A stretch of 64,000 nucleotides of DNA from positions 1,550,001-1,614,000 of the forward strand of contig CAVTZH010000009.1 of assembly GCA_963739175.1 (NCBI GenBank), in the 5' to 3' direction. The DNA comes from VAZQ01 sp963739175 (GTDB taxonomy: Bacteria > Pseudomonadota > Alphaproteobacteria > Rhizobiales > Xanthobacteraceae). A program made the position numbers and the translations under genes. Below are positions 8,051-16,249 of this stretch, one piece after another. The notes under the pieces were generated by a model. It did not search any database. It was not told the origin of the DNA and saw only the letters and a program-made list of their open reading frames with translations. Numbering within the stretch: position 1 is the stretch's first letter; each line of letters opens with the position of its first letter.

Positions 8051-9142
8051 GTGGACGAAACCCATCAACGCGTCGAGGCCGCGATTGCCGCCTTTGCCAA
8101 AGGCGAGATCGTGGTCGTCGCCGACGACGACGACCGCGAGAACGAGGGCGACCTGTTCGTCGCGGCGTCGCTGTGCACGCCCGACAAGATGGCGTTCATC
8201 ATCCGCAACACCTCAGGCATCGTCTGCGCGCCGCTGGCGTCGGAGGAGGCGAAGCGGCTGCACCTCGATCCGATGGTCGCGCTCAACGACGCGCCGCTCG
8301 GCACCGCCTTCACGGTGTCGGTCGACGTGCGCCACGGCCTGACCACCGGCATCTCGGCGGAGGAGCGCAACAACACCGTGCGCGCGCTCGCCAACGGCAA
8401 CAGCGGCGCTAACGACTTCGTGCGGCCCGGCCACGTGTTTCCGCTGGTGGCCAAAGAAGGCGGCGTGCTCATGCGCTCGGGCCACACCGAAGCCTGCGTC
8501 GACCTCTGCCGGCTTGCCGGGCTGCCGCCGGTCGGCGTGCTGGCCGAATTGATGAACGACGACGGCACCGTGATGCGCGGCGCCGTAGTCGCGGCGTTCG
8601 CCGAGAAGCACAAGCTCAAGAGCGTCTCGATCGCCGACGTGATCGCCTACCGGCAGGTGCGCGACAAGCTGGTCAAGCGCGTCGGCGAATTCCCGGTCAA
8701 GAGCGAGATCGGTAACCTCACCGGCTACGCCTACGTGACGCCGTTCGACGCCGTGCAGCACATGGCGTTCGTGCACGGCCGCATCGGCGACGGCGAGGAC
8801 GTCCTGGCGCGGCTGCACCGCGCCGACATCATCCGCGACGTGTTCGGCGGCAGCAATATCATTCCCGCCGTGCTGCGCCGGTTCAAGGCCGAGGGCCGCG
8901 GCGTGCTGGTGTTCCTGCGCGACGGCGCGGCGGGCGTGCCGACGCACGAGATCCCGCAGGCCGGCTCCACCAACTCGGAAGCCGCGCGCTCGCGGCAATG
9001 GCGCGAGATCGGGCTCGGCGCGCAGATTTTGAAGGACCTCGGCATCTCCTCGATCCGGCTGATCACGTCGCGGAAGCTGCGCTACGTCGGTCTCGCCGGC
9101 TTCGGCATCGAGATCAAGGACACGGTGCCGCTGGAAGGGTAG
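8051..9142 (+). CDS. ribB: 3,4-dihydroxy-2-butanone 4-phosphate synthase with degenerate GTP cyclohydrolase II domain
   Basis: The N-terminal domain (about residues 1-200) makes 3,4-dihydroxy-2-butanone 4-phosphate from ribulose 5-phosphate for riboflavin synthesis. Seen: the acidic metal-binding segment VVVADDDDRENEGDL, the GLTTGISAEERNNTVRAL segment, and RSGHTEACVDLCRLAGL with the catalytic histidine. The C-terminal domain resembles GTP cyclohydrolase II but lacks its zinc cysteines and the RGEGRGIG-type loop, so it is probably inactive for that reaction, as reported for some alphaproteobacterial RibBA-like proteins. The GTG at 8051 is chosen because aaggaag sits just upstream and the family starts here. 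Confidence 0.93.
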   Translation: MDETHQRVEAAIAAFAKGEIVVVADDDDRENEGDLFVAASLCTPDKMAFIIRNTSGIVCAPLASEEAKRLHLDPMVALNDAPLGTAFTVSVDVRHGLTTGISAEERNNTVRALANGNSGANDFVRPGHVFPLVAKEGGVLMRSGHTEACVDLCRLAGLPPVGVLAELMNDDGTVMRGAVVAAFAEKHKLKSVSIADVIAYRQVRDKLVKRVGEFPVKSEIGNLTGYAYVTPFDAVQHMAFVHGRIGDGEDVLARLHRADIIRDVFGGSNIIPAVLRRFKAEGRGVLVFLRDGAAGVPTHEIPQAGSTNSEAARSRQWREIGLGAQILKDLGISSIRLITSRKLRYVGLAGFGIEIKDTVPLEG

Positions 9143-9187
9143 GCGGACGTAAGCGCAATCTTCTTAGCCTGGTCAGCGTCGGTCGCC

Positions 9188-9217
9188 TTGACAATCGATG
9201 TATCGTCGAGCGATACT
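9188..9217 (+). promoter_or_regulatory. higBA promoter with embedded operator
   Basis: A good sigma-70 promoter: TTGACA at 9188-9193, an 18-bp spacer, and GATACT at 9212-9217. Between and over the elements lies a perfect inverted repeat, GTATCG-tcgag-CGATAC, at 9200-9216. The position fits autorepression by the HigA antitoxin, whose helix-turn-helix domain binds short palindromes in other systems. The promoter would start transcription about 30 bp before the higB ATG. Confidence 0.7.
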
Positions 9218-9255
9218 ATGGCTGCAGGGAACTATGACCGCAAGGAACCTACCTT

Positions 9256-9537
9256 GTGATCCGGAGTTTCAGGGACAGAGCAACCGAGCTGGTTTTTAAC
9301 GGGCGATGTCCCAAAGGATTTCCTTCGGATCTGTTTCCGGTGGCGCGACGCAAGCTGGGAATGCTGGATGCCGCGGTTTCCTTGAATTCACTTAGGGTGC
9401 CGCCGGCGAACAGACTCGAAGCGCTGAAGGGAGATCGCAACGGGCAGCATTCAATTCGAATCAACGATCAATGGCGGATTTGCTTCCGTTGGACCAACAG
9501 CGGTCCCGAAGACGTTGAGGTCGTCGATTATCACTAG
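9256..9537 (+). CDS. higB: HigB-type toxin (RelE/ParE superfamily)
   Basis: 93-residue ribosome-dependent mRNA-cleaving toxin of the HigB family (also called plasmid maintenance killer). Family marks: MIRSFRDRATELVFNG, then RVPPANRLEALKGDRNGQHS and the C-terminal IRINDQWRICFRW with the conserved W-R-I-C-F. It lies first in the operon, 11 bp before the antitoxin, the toxin-first order typical of higBA. The promoter and operator are just upstream. Confidence 0.93.
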   Translation: MIRSFRDRATELVFNGRCPKGFPSDLFPVARRKLGMLDAAVSLNSLRVPPANRLEALKGDRNGQHSIRINDQWRICFRWTNSGPEDVEVVDYH

Positions 9538-9548
9538 AGGCGCTCGCG

Positions 9549-9869
9549 ATGAGAAGAAAGAAACGGACGACTAAAACGCTACCCCCTCTGCATCCCGGCG
9601 AGGTTCTGCGGGAAGAGTTTCTCGTTCCGATGAAACTGTCGCCATATGCGGTTGCGAGGGCGTGCGGCGTTCCCCGGACACGCATCGAACGCATTGCTCG
9701 CGAGGAATTGGGCATCACGGCTGATACGGCGTTGCGGCTTGGACGCCATTTCGGCATTGAGCCGCAGTTTTGGCTCAATCTTCAAAATCGCTTCGATCTC
9801 GAGACGACGGGGGCGGCGATCAGGCCAGCACTTGGCCGTATTCCTCAGCTGCGTGCGACAGCAGCATGA
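9549..9869 (+). CDS. higA: HigA-type antitoxin (XRE helix-turn-helix)
   Basis: 106-residue antitoxin and autorepressor. The N-terminal motif PPLHPGEVLREEFLVPMKLS is typical of HigA. The helix-turn-helix is in AVARACGVPRTRIERIAREE, followed by TALRLGRHFGIEPQFWLNLQ, the best conserved family stretch. It would bind the HigB toxin and the palindrome at 9200-9216. The C-terminal tail after FDLETTGAA is variable. Confidence 0.93.
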   Translation: MRRKKRTTKTLPPLHPGEVLREEFLVPMKLSPYAVARACGVPRTRIERIAREELGITADTALRLGRHFGIEPQFWLNLQNRFDLETTGAAIRPALGRIPQLRATAA

Positions 9870-9917
9870 TAATCGACGTGTTGCGATAACCAGAAGGCCG
9901 CACGGAAATATTCCGCC

Positions 9918-11036
9918 ATGCTCGTCGGCGTGCCCAAGGAGATCAAGGACAACGAATACCGGGTCGGGCTCGTGCCTTCGACCGTGCGCGAGTTGACGCT
10001 CAACGGCCACAAGGTTCTGGTCGAGACCAATGCCGGCGTCGGCGCCGGGCTCACCGACGACGACTACAAGGCCGCGGGCGCGACCATCGCCACCAAGGTC
10101 GACGACATCTTCGCGCGCGCCGACATGATCGTGAAGGTGAAGGAGCCGCTGCCGCAGGAGCGCAAGCGGCTGCGCCGCGGGCAGATCCTGTTCACCTATC
10201 TGCATCTCGCGCCCGACCGCGCGCAGACCGACGACCTGATCGCGTCCGGCGTTACCGCCATCGCCTATGAGACGGTGACGTCGCCGCAAGGGACGCTGCC
10301 GCTGCTGACGCCGATGTCGGAAGTCGCCGGCCGCATGGCGCCGCATGTCGGCGCGCGCTGCCTCGAAAAGGAGAACGGCGGACGCGGCGTGCTGCTCGGC
10401 GGCGTGCCGGGTGTGCCGCCGGCCGACGTGGTGATCCTCGGCGGCGGCGTCGCCGGCACGCATGCGGCGATCATCAGCGTCGGCATGGGCGCGACGGTGA
10501 CGGTCGTCGACCGCAATCCGGAAGCGCTGCGCCGCATCTCCAATCAGCTCGGCGCGCGCGTGCGCACCGTGTTCTCGACCCGCGATGCCGTGGAGGCGGT
10601 CTGCCGCCGCGCCGACCTGGTGATCGGCACCGTGCTCATCCCGGGCGCCGCCGCGCCGAAGCTGATCTCGGCCGCGACCGTGAAGGCGATGAAGCCCGGC
10701 TCGGTGATCGTCGACGTCGCGATCGACCAGGGCGGCTGCGCGGAGACCTCGCGCCCGACCACGCATTCGGACCCGACCTACTTGGTGGACGAGGTCGTGC
10801 ACTATTGCGTGACCAACATGCCGGGCGCGGTGGCGCGCACCTCGACCTTCGCCCTCAACAACTGCACGCTGCCGTTCGTGCTCGAGCTCGCCGACGACGG
10901 CGCCCGCCGCGCGCTCGGCGAGGATCCGAACCTGCGCAATGGGCTCAACGTGCACGAGGGGATGGTCACCTACCGTGCCGTCGCCGATGCACTCGGCCTC
11001 AAATACACGCCGGCCGAACAAGCGCTGCGGTTGTGA
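9918..11036 (+). CDS. ald: Alanine dehydrogenase
   Basis: NAD-dependent interconversion of L-alanine and pyruvate plus ammonia; usually a cytoplasmic hexamer. The 372-residue protein starts MLVGVPKEIKDNEYRVGL, the alanine dehydrogenase / transhydrogenase signature. It has the catalytic lysine region KVKEPLPQE, the NAD Rossmann motif VVILGGGVAGTHAA at about residues 172-185, and VDEVVHYCVTNMPGAVARTS near the C-terminus. It has its own ATG and is monocistronic in appearance. Intact. Confidence 0.96.
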   Translation: MLVGVPKEIKDNEYRVGLVPSTVRELTLNGHKVLVETNAGVGAGLTDDDYKAAGATIATKVDDIFARADMIVKVKEPLPQERKRLRRGQILFTYLHLAPDRAQTDDLIASGVTAIAYETVTSPQGTLPLLTPMSEVAGRMAPHVGARCLEKENGGRGVLLGGVPGVPPADVVILGGGVAGTHAAIISVGMGATVTVVDRNPEALRRISNQLGARVRTVFSTRDAVEAVCRRADLVIGTVLIPGAAAPKLISAATVKAMKPGSVIVDVAIDQGGCAETSRPTTHSDPTYLVDEVVHYCVTNMPGAVARTSTFALNNCTLPFVLELADDGARRALGEDPNLRNGLNVHEGMVTYRAVADALGLKYTPAEQALRL

Positions 11037-11148
11037 CGCGCTTCGTCCACTGCAATCGCACAATTTCGGCACATATCGTGCATAGCTTCCTTCCCTAGCG
11101 AGGCTGGCCGTGCCAGCATTTCGCGAAATCGGGGAATTGGAGGCACGC

Positions 11149-11985
11149 ATGCGCTTTCGGTTCTTGACCACCATCGCAATCGCCGCTGCGTTGACCGCGG
11201 GATTGCTCGCAAGCTTCGGGCTTGCCGCGCCGTCGCGCCTGATGCTGGCGCAGACCTCCGCCATCCCGGTCGACACCGAACTCGTGCTCGCGGTCGACGT
11301 GTCCTATTCCATGGACCCGGAGGAGCAGCAGATCCAGCGCGAGGGTTATATCGACGCCATCACCTCGCGCGAGTTCATGGCGGCGATCCGCGCCGGCAGT
11401 CACGGCAAGGTTGCGATGACCTATTTCGAATGGGCGGGCCCGGAGGACCAGAAGATCATCGTGCCGTGGCGGATGGTCGAGGGGCCGGAAACCGCCGACG
11501 CGTTCGCCGGCGAGATCGCCCGCGCGCCGTACCGCCGCGCCTCGCGCACCTCGATCGGTGGCGCGCTGATGTTCGCCAAGCCGCTGTTCGCAGCGTCGGG
11601 CTTCCGCGGGCTGCGCCGCGTGGTCGACGTGTCCGGCGACGGGCCGAACAATTCCGGGCCGCTGGTCGTTCCGCAGCGTGACGACCTGGTGGCGGCCGGC
11701 ATCACCATCAACGGCCTGCCGCTGATGCTCAACCGCCCCAACAGCTTCAGCATGGATATCGCCAATCTCGACATCTATTTCGAGGATTGCGTGATCGGCG
11801 GCCCCGGCGCCTTCATGATTGCGGTGCGCGAGCGCGCGCAGTTCAAGGAGGCGATCCGCACCAAGCTGATCCTCGAGATCGCCGAGCTCAAGTCCGGCGT
11901 GCCGGTCCAGCGCGTGCAGGCGCGGCAGCCGCGCGTCTCCTGCACCGTCGGCGAGCAGATGTGGCGCGACCGCTGGGGAAATTGA
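11149..11985 (+). CDS. DUF1194 domain-containing secreted protein (vWA-like)
   Basis: Exported protein of about 278 residues with a von Willebrand A-like fold; function unknown. The signal peptide is MRFRFLTTIAIAAALTAG and following residues. A MIDAS-type metal site D-x-S-x-S-M is seen in LAVDVSYSMDPEE. Further DUF1194 features are SIGGALMFAKPLF, RRVVDVSGDGPNNSG and INGLPLML. The start at 11149 is chosen over 11110 because a clear ribosome-binding site (ggagg) lies 6 bp upstream and the signal peptide begins there. Confidence 0.9.
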   Translation: MRFRFLTTIAIAAALTAGLLASFGLAAPSRLMLAQTSAIPVDTELVLAVDVSYSMDPEEQQIQREGYIDAITSREFMAAIRAGSHGKVAMTYFEWAGPEDQKIIVPWRMVEGPETADAFAGEIARAPYRRASRTSIGGALMFAKPLFAASGFRGLRRVVDVSGDGPNNSGPLVVPQRDDLVAAGITINGLPLMLNRPNSFSMDIANLDIYFEDCVIGGPGAFMIAVRERAQFKEAIRTKLILEIAELKSGVPVQRVQARQPRVSCTVGEQMWRDRWGN

Positions 11986-11995
11986 CGTCAACATA

Positions 11996-12102
11996 GTGCG
12001 TGCTCTCTCCTCCGCTCATTCCAGCGCAAGCGGGAATCCAGTCTTCCTTTGTGGCCCCTGGCTCCCTCGCTTTCGCGGGGACGAGCGGCCATCAGAGCAG
12101 TG
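11996..12102. repeat. REP-like intergenic repeat
   Basis: Noncoding stretch with the phrase cattccagcgcaagcggg and a nearby ctcgctttcgcggggacgag. Phrases of this kind form dispersed intergenic palindromes in many alpha- and betaproteobacterial genomes. Only one copy lies in this window, so the repeat nature is from general knowledge. Confidence 0.4.
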
Positions 12103-12109
12103 CGCTACG

Positions 12110-13349
12110 TTAGCGCTCCAGCCGCGCCACGATCTCCACATGCGGCGAGTAGAGGAACTGGTCGATCGGCGTGACCTGCGTCAGCCGGTAGCCGCCATCG
12201 ACAAGGATGCGGGCGTCGCGCGCGAACGTCGCGGGATTGCACGACACCGCCACCACCACCGGCACGGCTGAAGCGGCGAGCGCGCGCGCCTGCGCTTCGG
12301 CGCCCTGGCGCGGCGGATCGAACACGACGGCATCGAACGGCTTCAGCTCGACCGCCGCCAGCGGCCGGCGAAACAGATCGCGCGCTTCCACCGCCACCGG
12401 CTTGAGGCCCTGCGTGGTCTCGGCGGCGCGTTTGAGCGCGGCGACGGCGTCCTTGTCGCTGTCGGCGGCGGTGACGCGCGCGTGTTCGGCGAGCCGCAGC
12501 GCGAACGGCCCGACGCCGGCGAACAGGTCGGCTACTCTGCCCGCCTTGCCGCAATGCGCGAGCACGAGCGCCGCCAGCGCGGCTTCGCCGGCCGCGGTCG
12601 CCTGCAGGAACGCGCCCGGCGGCAGCGCAACGCGCGCACGCCCCATGGTGACGGCCGGCGGCGCGCGCTGCACGACGATCTCGCCATGGCGCGTCAGCCG
12701 CGCGAGCTTGTGCTGGGCGGCAACGCGCGCCAGCGCGGTGGTCGCCGCGGTGGTCAGCGGTCCGGAGCCGCGCAGGTCGACGTCGAGGCCGTCGTCGGTT
12801 GCCGTCACCTGGATGTCGAGCGGCTTGCGCATGCTCTCGATCGTCTCGGCGATCGCCCAGGCGGCGGCAAGCGCGCCATCGAGCGCCGGCGCAAGGACCG
12901 GGCAGCGGTCGATGGCGATGATCTGGTGCGCGCGCGGCGCGGCGAAGCCGACCTTGAGCACGTCGCGCTGGCCGCGGCGCGCGTGCAGCACCGCGCGGCG
13001 GCGGCCCTCGCCATGGGCGTCGATCAGTTCGTCGACCGGATGCGTCGAGCCCGGCCTGCGACAGCGACTCGATGACGAGCCCGCGCTTCCACTCGCGATA
13101 GCGCGCCGTGGTCCAATGCTGGAGCGCGCAGCCGCCGCAGACGCCGAAATGCGGACACACCGGCGCGATCCGCTCCGCGCTCGCCTGCGCGATCTTGATC
13201 GGCAGCCGGCGGTCGGGATGGCCGGGCCAGGCCTCGGCTTCGACGACCTCGCCGGGCAGCGCGAACGGCACAAACACCGGCCCATCGGGCGTATCGGCGA
13301 TGCCGTCGCCGCGCCGCCCGAGCCGCGCAATCGTCAGACGTTCGACCAT
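12110..13349 (-). CDS. rlmD: RlmD/TrmA-family RNA (uracil-C5)-methyltransferase (frame interrupted)
   Basis: SAM-dependent enzyme that would methylate C5 of a uracil in 23S rRNA. An N-terminal TRAM-like domain (MVERLTIARLGRRGDGIADT) is followed by the Fe-S cysteines in CPHFGVCGGCALQHW (CX5CGGC). After about residue 102 (near base 13045) the coding frame changes: HPVDELIDAHGEGRRRAVLH continues in another frame to the stop. The catalytic region there is intact: LFAGVGPFALRLA (SAM motif), FDPPRQGAE, and SCNPATFARD with the nucleophilic cysteine. A single indel in a housekeeping gene suggests a sequencing error. The exact uridine modified cannot be read from sequence. Confidence 0.85.
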
Positions 13350-13388
13350 GGCCTGCGATAGCGGGCGGCGGCGCGCCCGCGTCCAGGA

Positions 13389-14802
13389 TCACGGCACCGC
13401 CGGCAGATAGCCGCGCGCGGTCAGATTGTCTGAATCGCACGGTCAGCAGCAGCGCGAACAGCCAGAGGCTCAGCGCGAAGCCGACCCACACGCCGAACAC
13501 GCCGAGGCCGAACCAGAACGCCAACGCATAGGCGCCGGTGAAGCCGACGACCCAGAAGCTCAACGCCGCGTACAGCATCGGCACACGGGTGTCGTTCAAG
13601 CCGCGCAGCGCGCCGGCGGCGACGCCCTGAATTCCATCCATGATGAACCAGGTCGCGCCGACGAGCAGCAGCGCGCTGGCAAGGCGGGTCGTCTCAGCGG
13701 CAGCCGCGACGCTGTCGCCGAGGAACAGCAGCGGAATGAAATTCCGGAAAATGACCACGAGCAGGGTCAGCGCGACCATGGTGACGACACCCAGCGCCAA
13801 CGCGGTGAAGCCCGCGCGGCGGGTGCCGGTCGGATCGCCGCGCCCGACCGCGTGGCCGACGCGCACGGTCGCGGCCATCGCGATGCCGAACGGCACCATG
13901 TAAAGGATCGCCGCGATCTGCAGCGCGATCTGGTGCGCCGCCAGCGGCGTGGTGCCGATCCAGCCGACCAGGATCGCGGCCGATGAGAACAAGCCCCACT
14001 CGAGCAGCATCGTGCCGGAGATCGGCACGCCGATCACGATCAACTGCCGCATCAGCTCCCAGTCCATCCGCCAGAAGCGGCCGAGCACGCGATACTTCTT
14101 GAACGGGTGGCAGGCGTAGCAGACCCACACCGCGGCGATGCACATGCAGATATTCACGAACGTGGTCGCGAGACCGGCGCCGAGCAGGTCGAGGCGCGGC
14201 AGTCCGTAGTGGCCGTGGATCAGCGCATAGGCGAGCAGCGCGTTGACCGGGATCGCAACCAGCGTGATCCACAGCGCCGGCTCCGGCCGATTGACCGCGC
14301 TCATGAAGTTGCGCAGCGCGATGAAGCACCAGGCCGGGATCATCGACCAGGCCAGACCGGCGAGATAGCGGGCGGCGAGCGCGGCCGCTTCGCGCGTCTG
14401 TCCGGCGGCGAGGAGGATGTCCTCGCCCCACATCTGAATGACGTTGATCGGGATGCCGAGGATCACCGCCGCCCACAGGCCCATGCGCAGCGAGCGGCGG
14501 ACCATGCGCGGCTCGCGCGCGCCATAGGCCTGCGCCGCGAGCGTCGCCACCGCCGAGACCAGGCCCATGCCGAACACGAAGCCGAGGAACAGGATCAGAT
14601 GCGCAAGCCCGACCGACGCGACCGCGGCCTCGCCGAGCCGCCCGATCAGCGCGAGATCGGTCGTCATCATGGCGATCTGGCCGAGCTGCGTCAGCGCCAT
14701 CGGCCAGGCGAGCTTGATCGTCTCGGCGGTCTCGGCTCGCCAGACAAAAAGCTCGCCCTGCGGCGCTGACACGGCCGCCGTCATGGTCCGGGGTAGGGTC
14801 AT
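13389..14802 (-). CDS. MATE-family efflux transporter (3' frame interrupted)
   Basis: Multidrug and toxin extrusion antiporter of the inner membrane with about 12 transmembrane helices. Family marks: IKLAWPMALTQLGQIAMMTT, GMGLVSAVATLAAQAYGAR, and YMVPFGIAMAATVRVGHAVG. The ATG at 14802 (MTLPRTM) is preferred. Near 13425 the frame is lost: as given, the protein misses its stop and reads on through the neighbouring methyltransferase gene. Correcting one base after VRFRQ gives LTARGYLPAVP and a stop at 13389-13391, a normal MATE end of about 470 residues. The 602-residue fusion is therefore an artefact of the indel. Confidence 0.9.
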
Positions 14803-14844
14803 GGCGCGGCACCATAGCGGATGCCGTGGCAAGAGAAAGGCGCT

Positions 14845-15576
14845 TTACCCGCGGCGGGCGGCTATCAGGAATTCGTGATTGCCGTCGCCGCCGGCGATCG
14901 GGGAGGGGATGACGCCCACCACATCCCAGCCCAGCGACGCGACGAGTTCCGATGCGCCGGCGCAGACCTGCGCATGGATCGCCGGGTCGCGCACCACGCC
15001 CTTTTTGACGTGGGCGGGCCCGGCCTCGTATTGCGGCTTGATCAGCGCGACCACCTCGGCCGCATGCCGCGCCAAGGCGAGTGCGGCGGGCAGGACGAGC
15101 TTGAGCGGGATGAAGCTCACGTCGACGGTGACAAGATCCGGCGGCTCCTCGAGCTGCGACGGCTCGAGCTTGCGGATGTCGGTCGCCTCGATCGCGACCA
15201 CGTCGGGACGGCCGCGCAGGCTCGCATGCAGCTGCGCGCGGCCGACGTCGACCGCATAGACGCGCCGGGCGCCGCGCGCGAGCAGCACCTGCGTGAAGCC
15301 GCCTGTCGAAGCGCCGACGTCGAGACAGAAGCGGCCGGCCGGATCGATCTTGAAATGGTCGAGCGCCGCCGCGAGCTTGACGCCACCGCGCGAGACCCAG
15401 GGATGCGCCGGCGCCGCCTGCAAGGTGGCGTCAGCGGAGACCTCATCGGCCGGCTTGGCGACGGTGACGCCGTCCGCCGTCACCATCCCGGCGGCGATCG
15501 CCTCCTGCGCCTTGGCGCGGCTCTCGAACAGGCCGCGCTCGACCAGCAACCGGTCTATGCGCATGCGCTTTGTCAT
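14845..15576 (-). CDS. tlyA: TlyA-family rRNA (cytidine-2'-O)-methyltransferase
   Basis: Methylates cytidine 2'-hydroxyls in 16S and 23S rRNA in species that have it; formerly called hemolysin A. The N-terminal S4 RNA-binding domain is residues 5-65 (RIDRLLVERGLFESRAKAQE). A FtsJ-like methyltransferase domain follows, with the SAM motif FCLDVGASTGGFTQVLLARG, DLVTVDVSFIPLKLVLPAAL, and KPQYEAGPAHVKKGVVRD. 243 aa, normal length. A short gap separates it from the downstream MATE gene on the same strand. Confidence 0.94.
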   Translation of the reverse strand: MTKRMRIDRLLVERGLFESRAKAQEAIAAGMVTADGVTVAKPADEVSADATLQAAPAHPWVSRGGVKLAAALDHFKIDPAGRFCLDVGASTGGFTQVLLARGARRVYAVDVGRAQLHASLRGRPDVVAIEATDIRKLEPSQLEEPPDLVTVDVSFIPLKLVLPAALALARHAAEVVALIKPQYEAGPAHVKKGVVRDPAIHAQVCAGASELVASLGWDVVGVIPSPIAGGDGNHEFLIAARRG

Positions 15577-15741
15577 GGGATTTCATAGCAGCAGCAGCGC
15601 CAATGGTTAAGAAGGGCCTAACGCGTCGTGAACGATGGAGTAACACCGACTCACTATGATATGGGCCGAATCCATGATGTGGGCCGAATCCGCATTGGCG
15701 GCGTTGACCCTGGTCCGCCGAATTCGACGGGAGAAACTGCG

Positions 15742-16140
15742 GTGAAAGAGCGCCGTTCGCTTTCACGACAGAAGAGCTTTCTGCAGGGCCGCATCTACTT
15801 CAACAACCGGCGATCGACCGTCGATTGCCTGATCCGTGACTATTCCGACCTTGGCGCGCGGCTGAAGTTCTCCGAATCCATCGCGGTGCCGGAGGCGATC
15901 GAGCTCTTCATCCCGAACAAGGAGGAGATCCATCGCGCGCGGGTCGAGTGGCGCAGCGGCAACGAGATGGGTGTCTCGTTTGGTGAAGACGTTCGCGCCC
16001 CGTCCATTGCGCCCGATGCGGCGCAACCGGGCGACCTGGCGACACGCGTGCAGAGGCTCGAGGCGGAGGTCGCCACGCTCAAGCGCTTCGTCAACGAGCT
16101 GCGCTCCGAAAGCCGCAAGCAGCACGGCGAAGTGGGCTAG
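15742..16140 (+). CDS. PilZ domain protein
   Basis: Likely cyclic-di-GMP receptor of about 132 residues. The PilZ motifs are an Arg-rich start (KERRSLSRQKSFLQGRI) and D-x-S-x-x-G in IRDYSDLGARLKF. The C-terminal part (VQRLEAEVATLKRFVNELRS) looks like a short coiled coil, perhaps for dimerisation. A GTG at 15742 with gggaga upstream gives the usual family start; ATG codons at 15628 and 15661 in the same frame would add an unrelated extension. The partner is unknown. Confidence 0.85.
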   Translation: MKERRSLSRQKSFLQGRIYFNNRRSTVDCLIRDYSDLGARLKFSESIAVPEAIELFIPNKEEIHRARVEWRSGNEMGVSFGEDVRAPSIAPDAAQPGDLATRVQRLEAEVATLKRFVNELRSESRKQHGEVG

Positions 16141-16249
16141 GACGCAACCGCGGCGGCGGGAACCCGACAACTGAAGTTGGCGTTACCTTCCGGGGCCCTC
16201 CTCGGGAGTGCGGCTTTGCGTTTGAGTTCCAGCGTGTAAAATCCGGACA

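Noticed and set aside
9579..11276. 565-residue minus-strand frame across higA and ald
   Set aside because: Shadow of ald on the other strand; His/Arg/Asp-rich with no domain.
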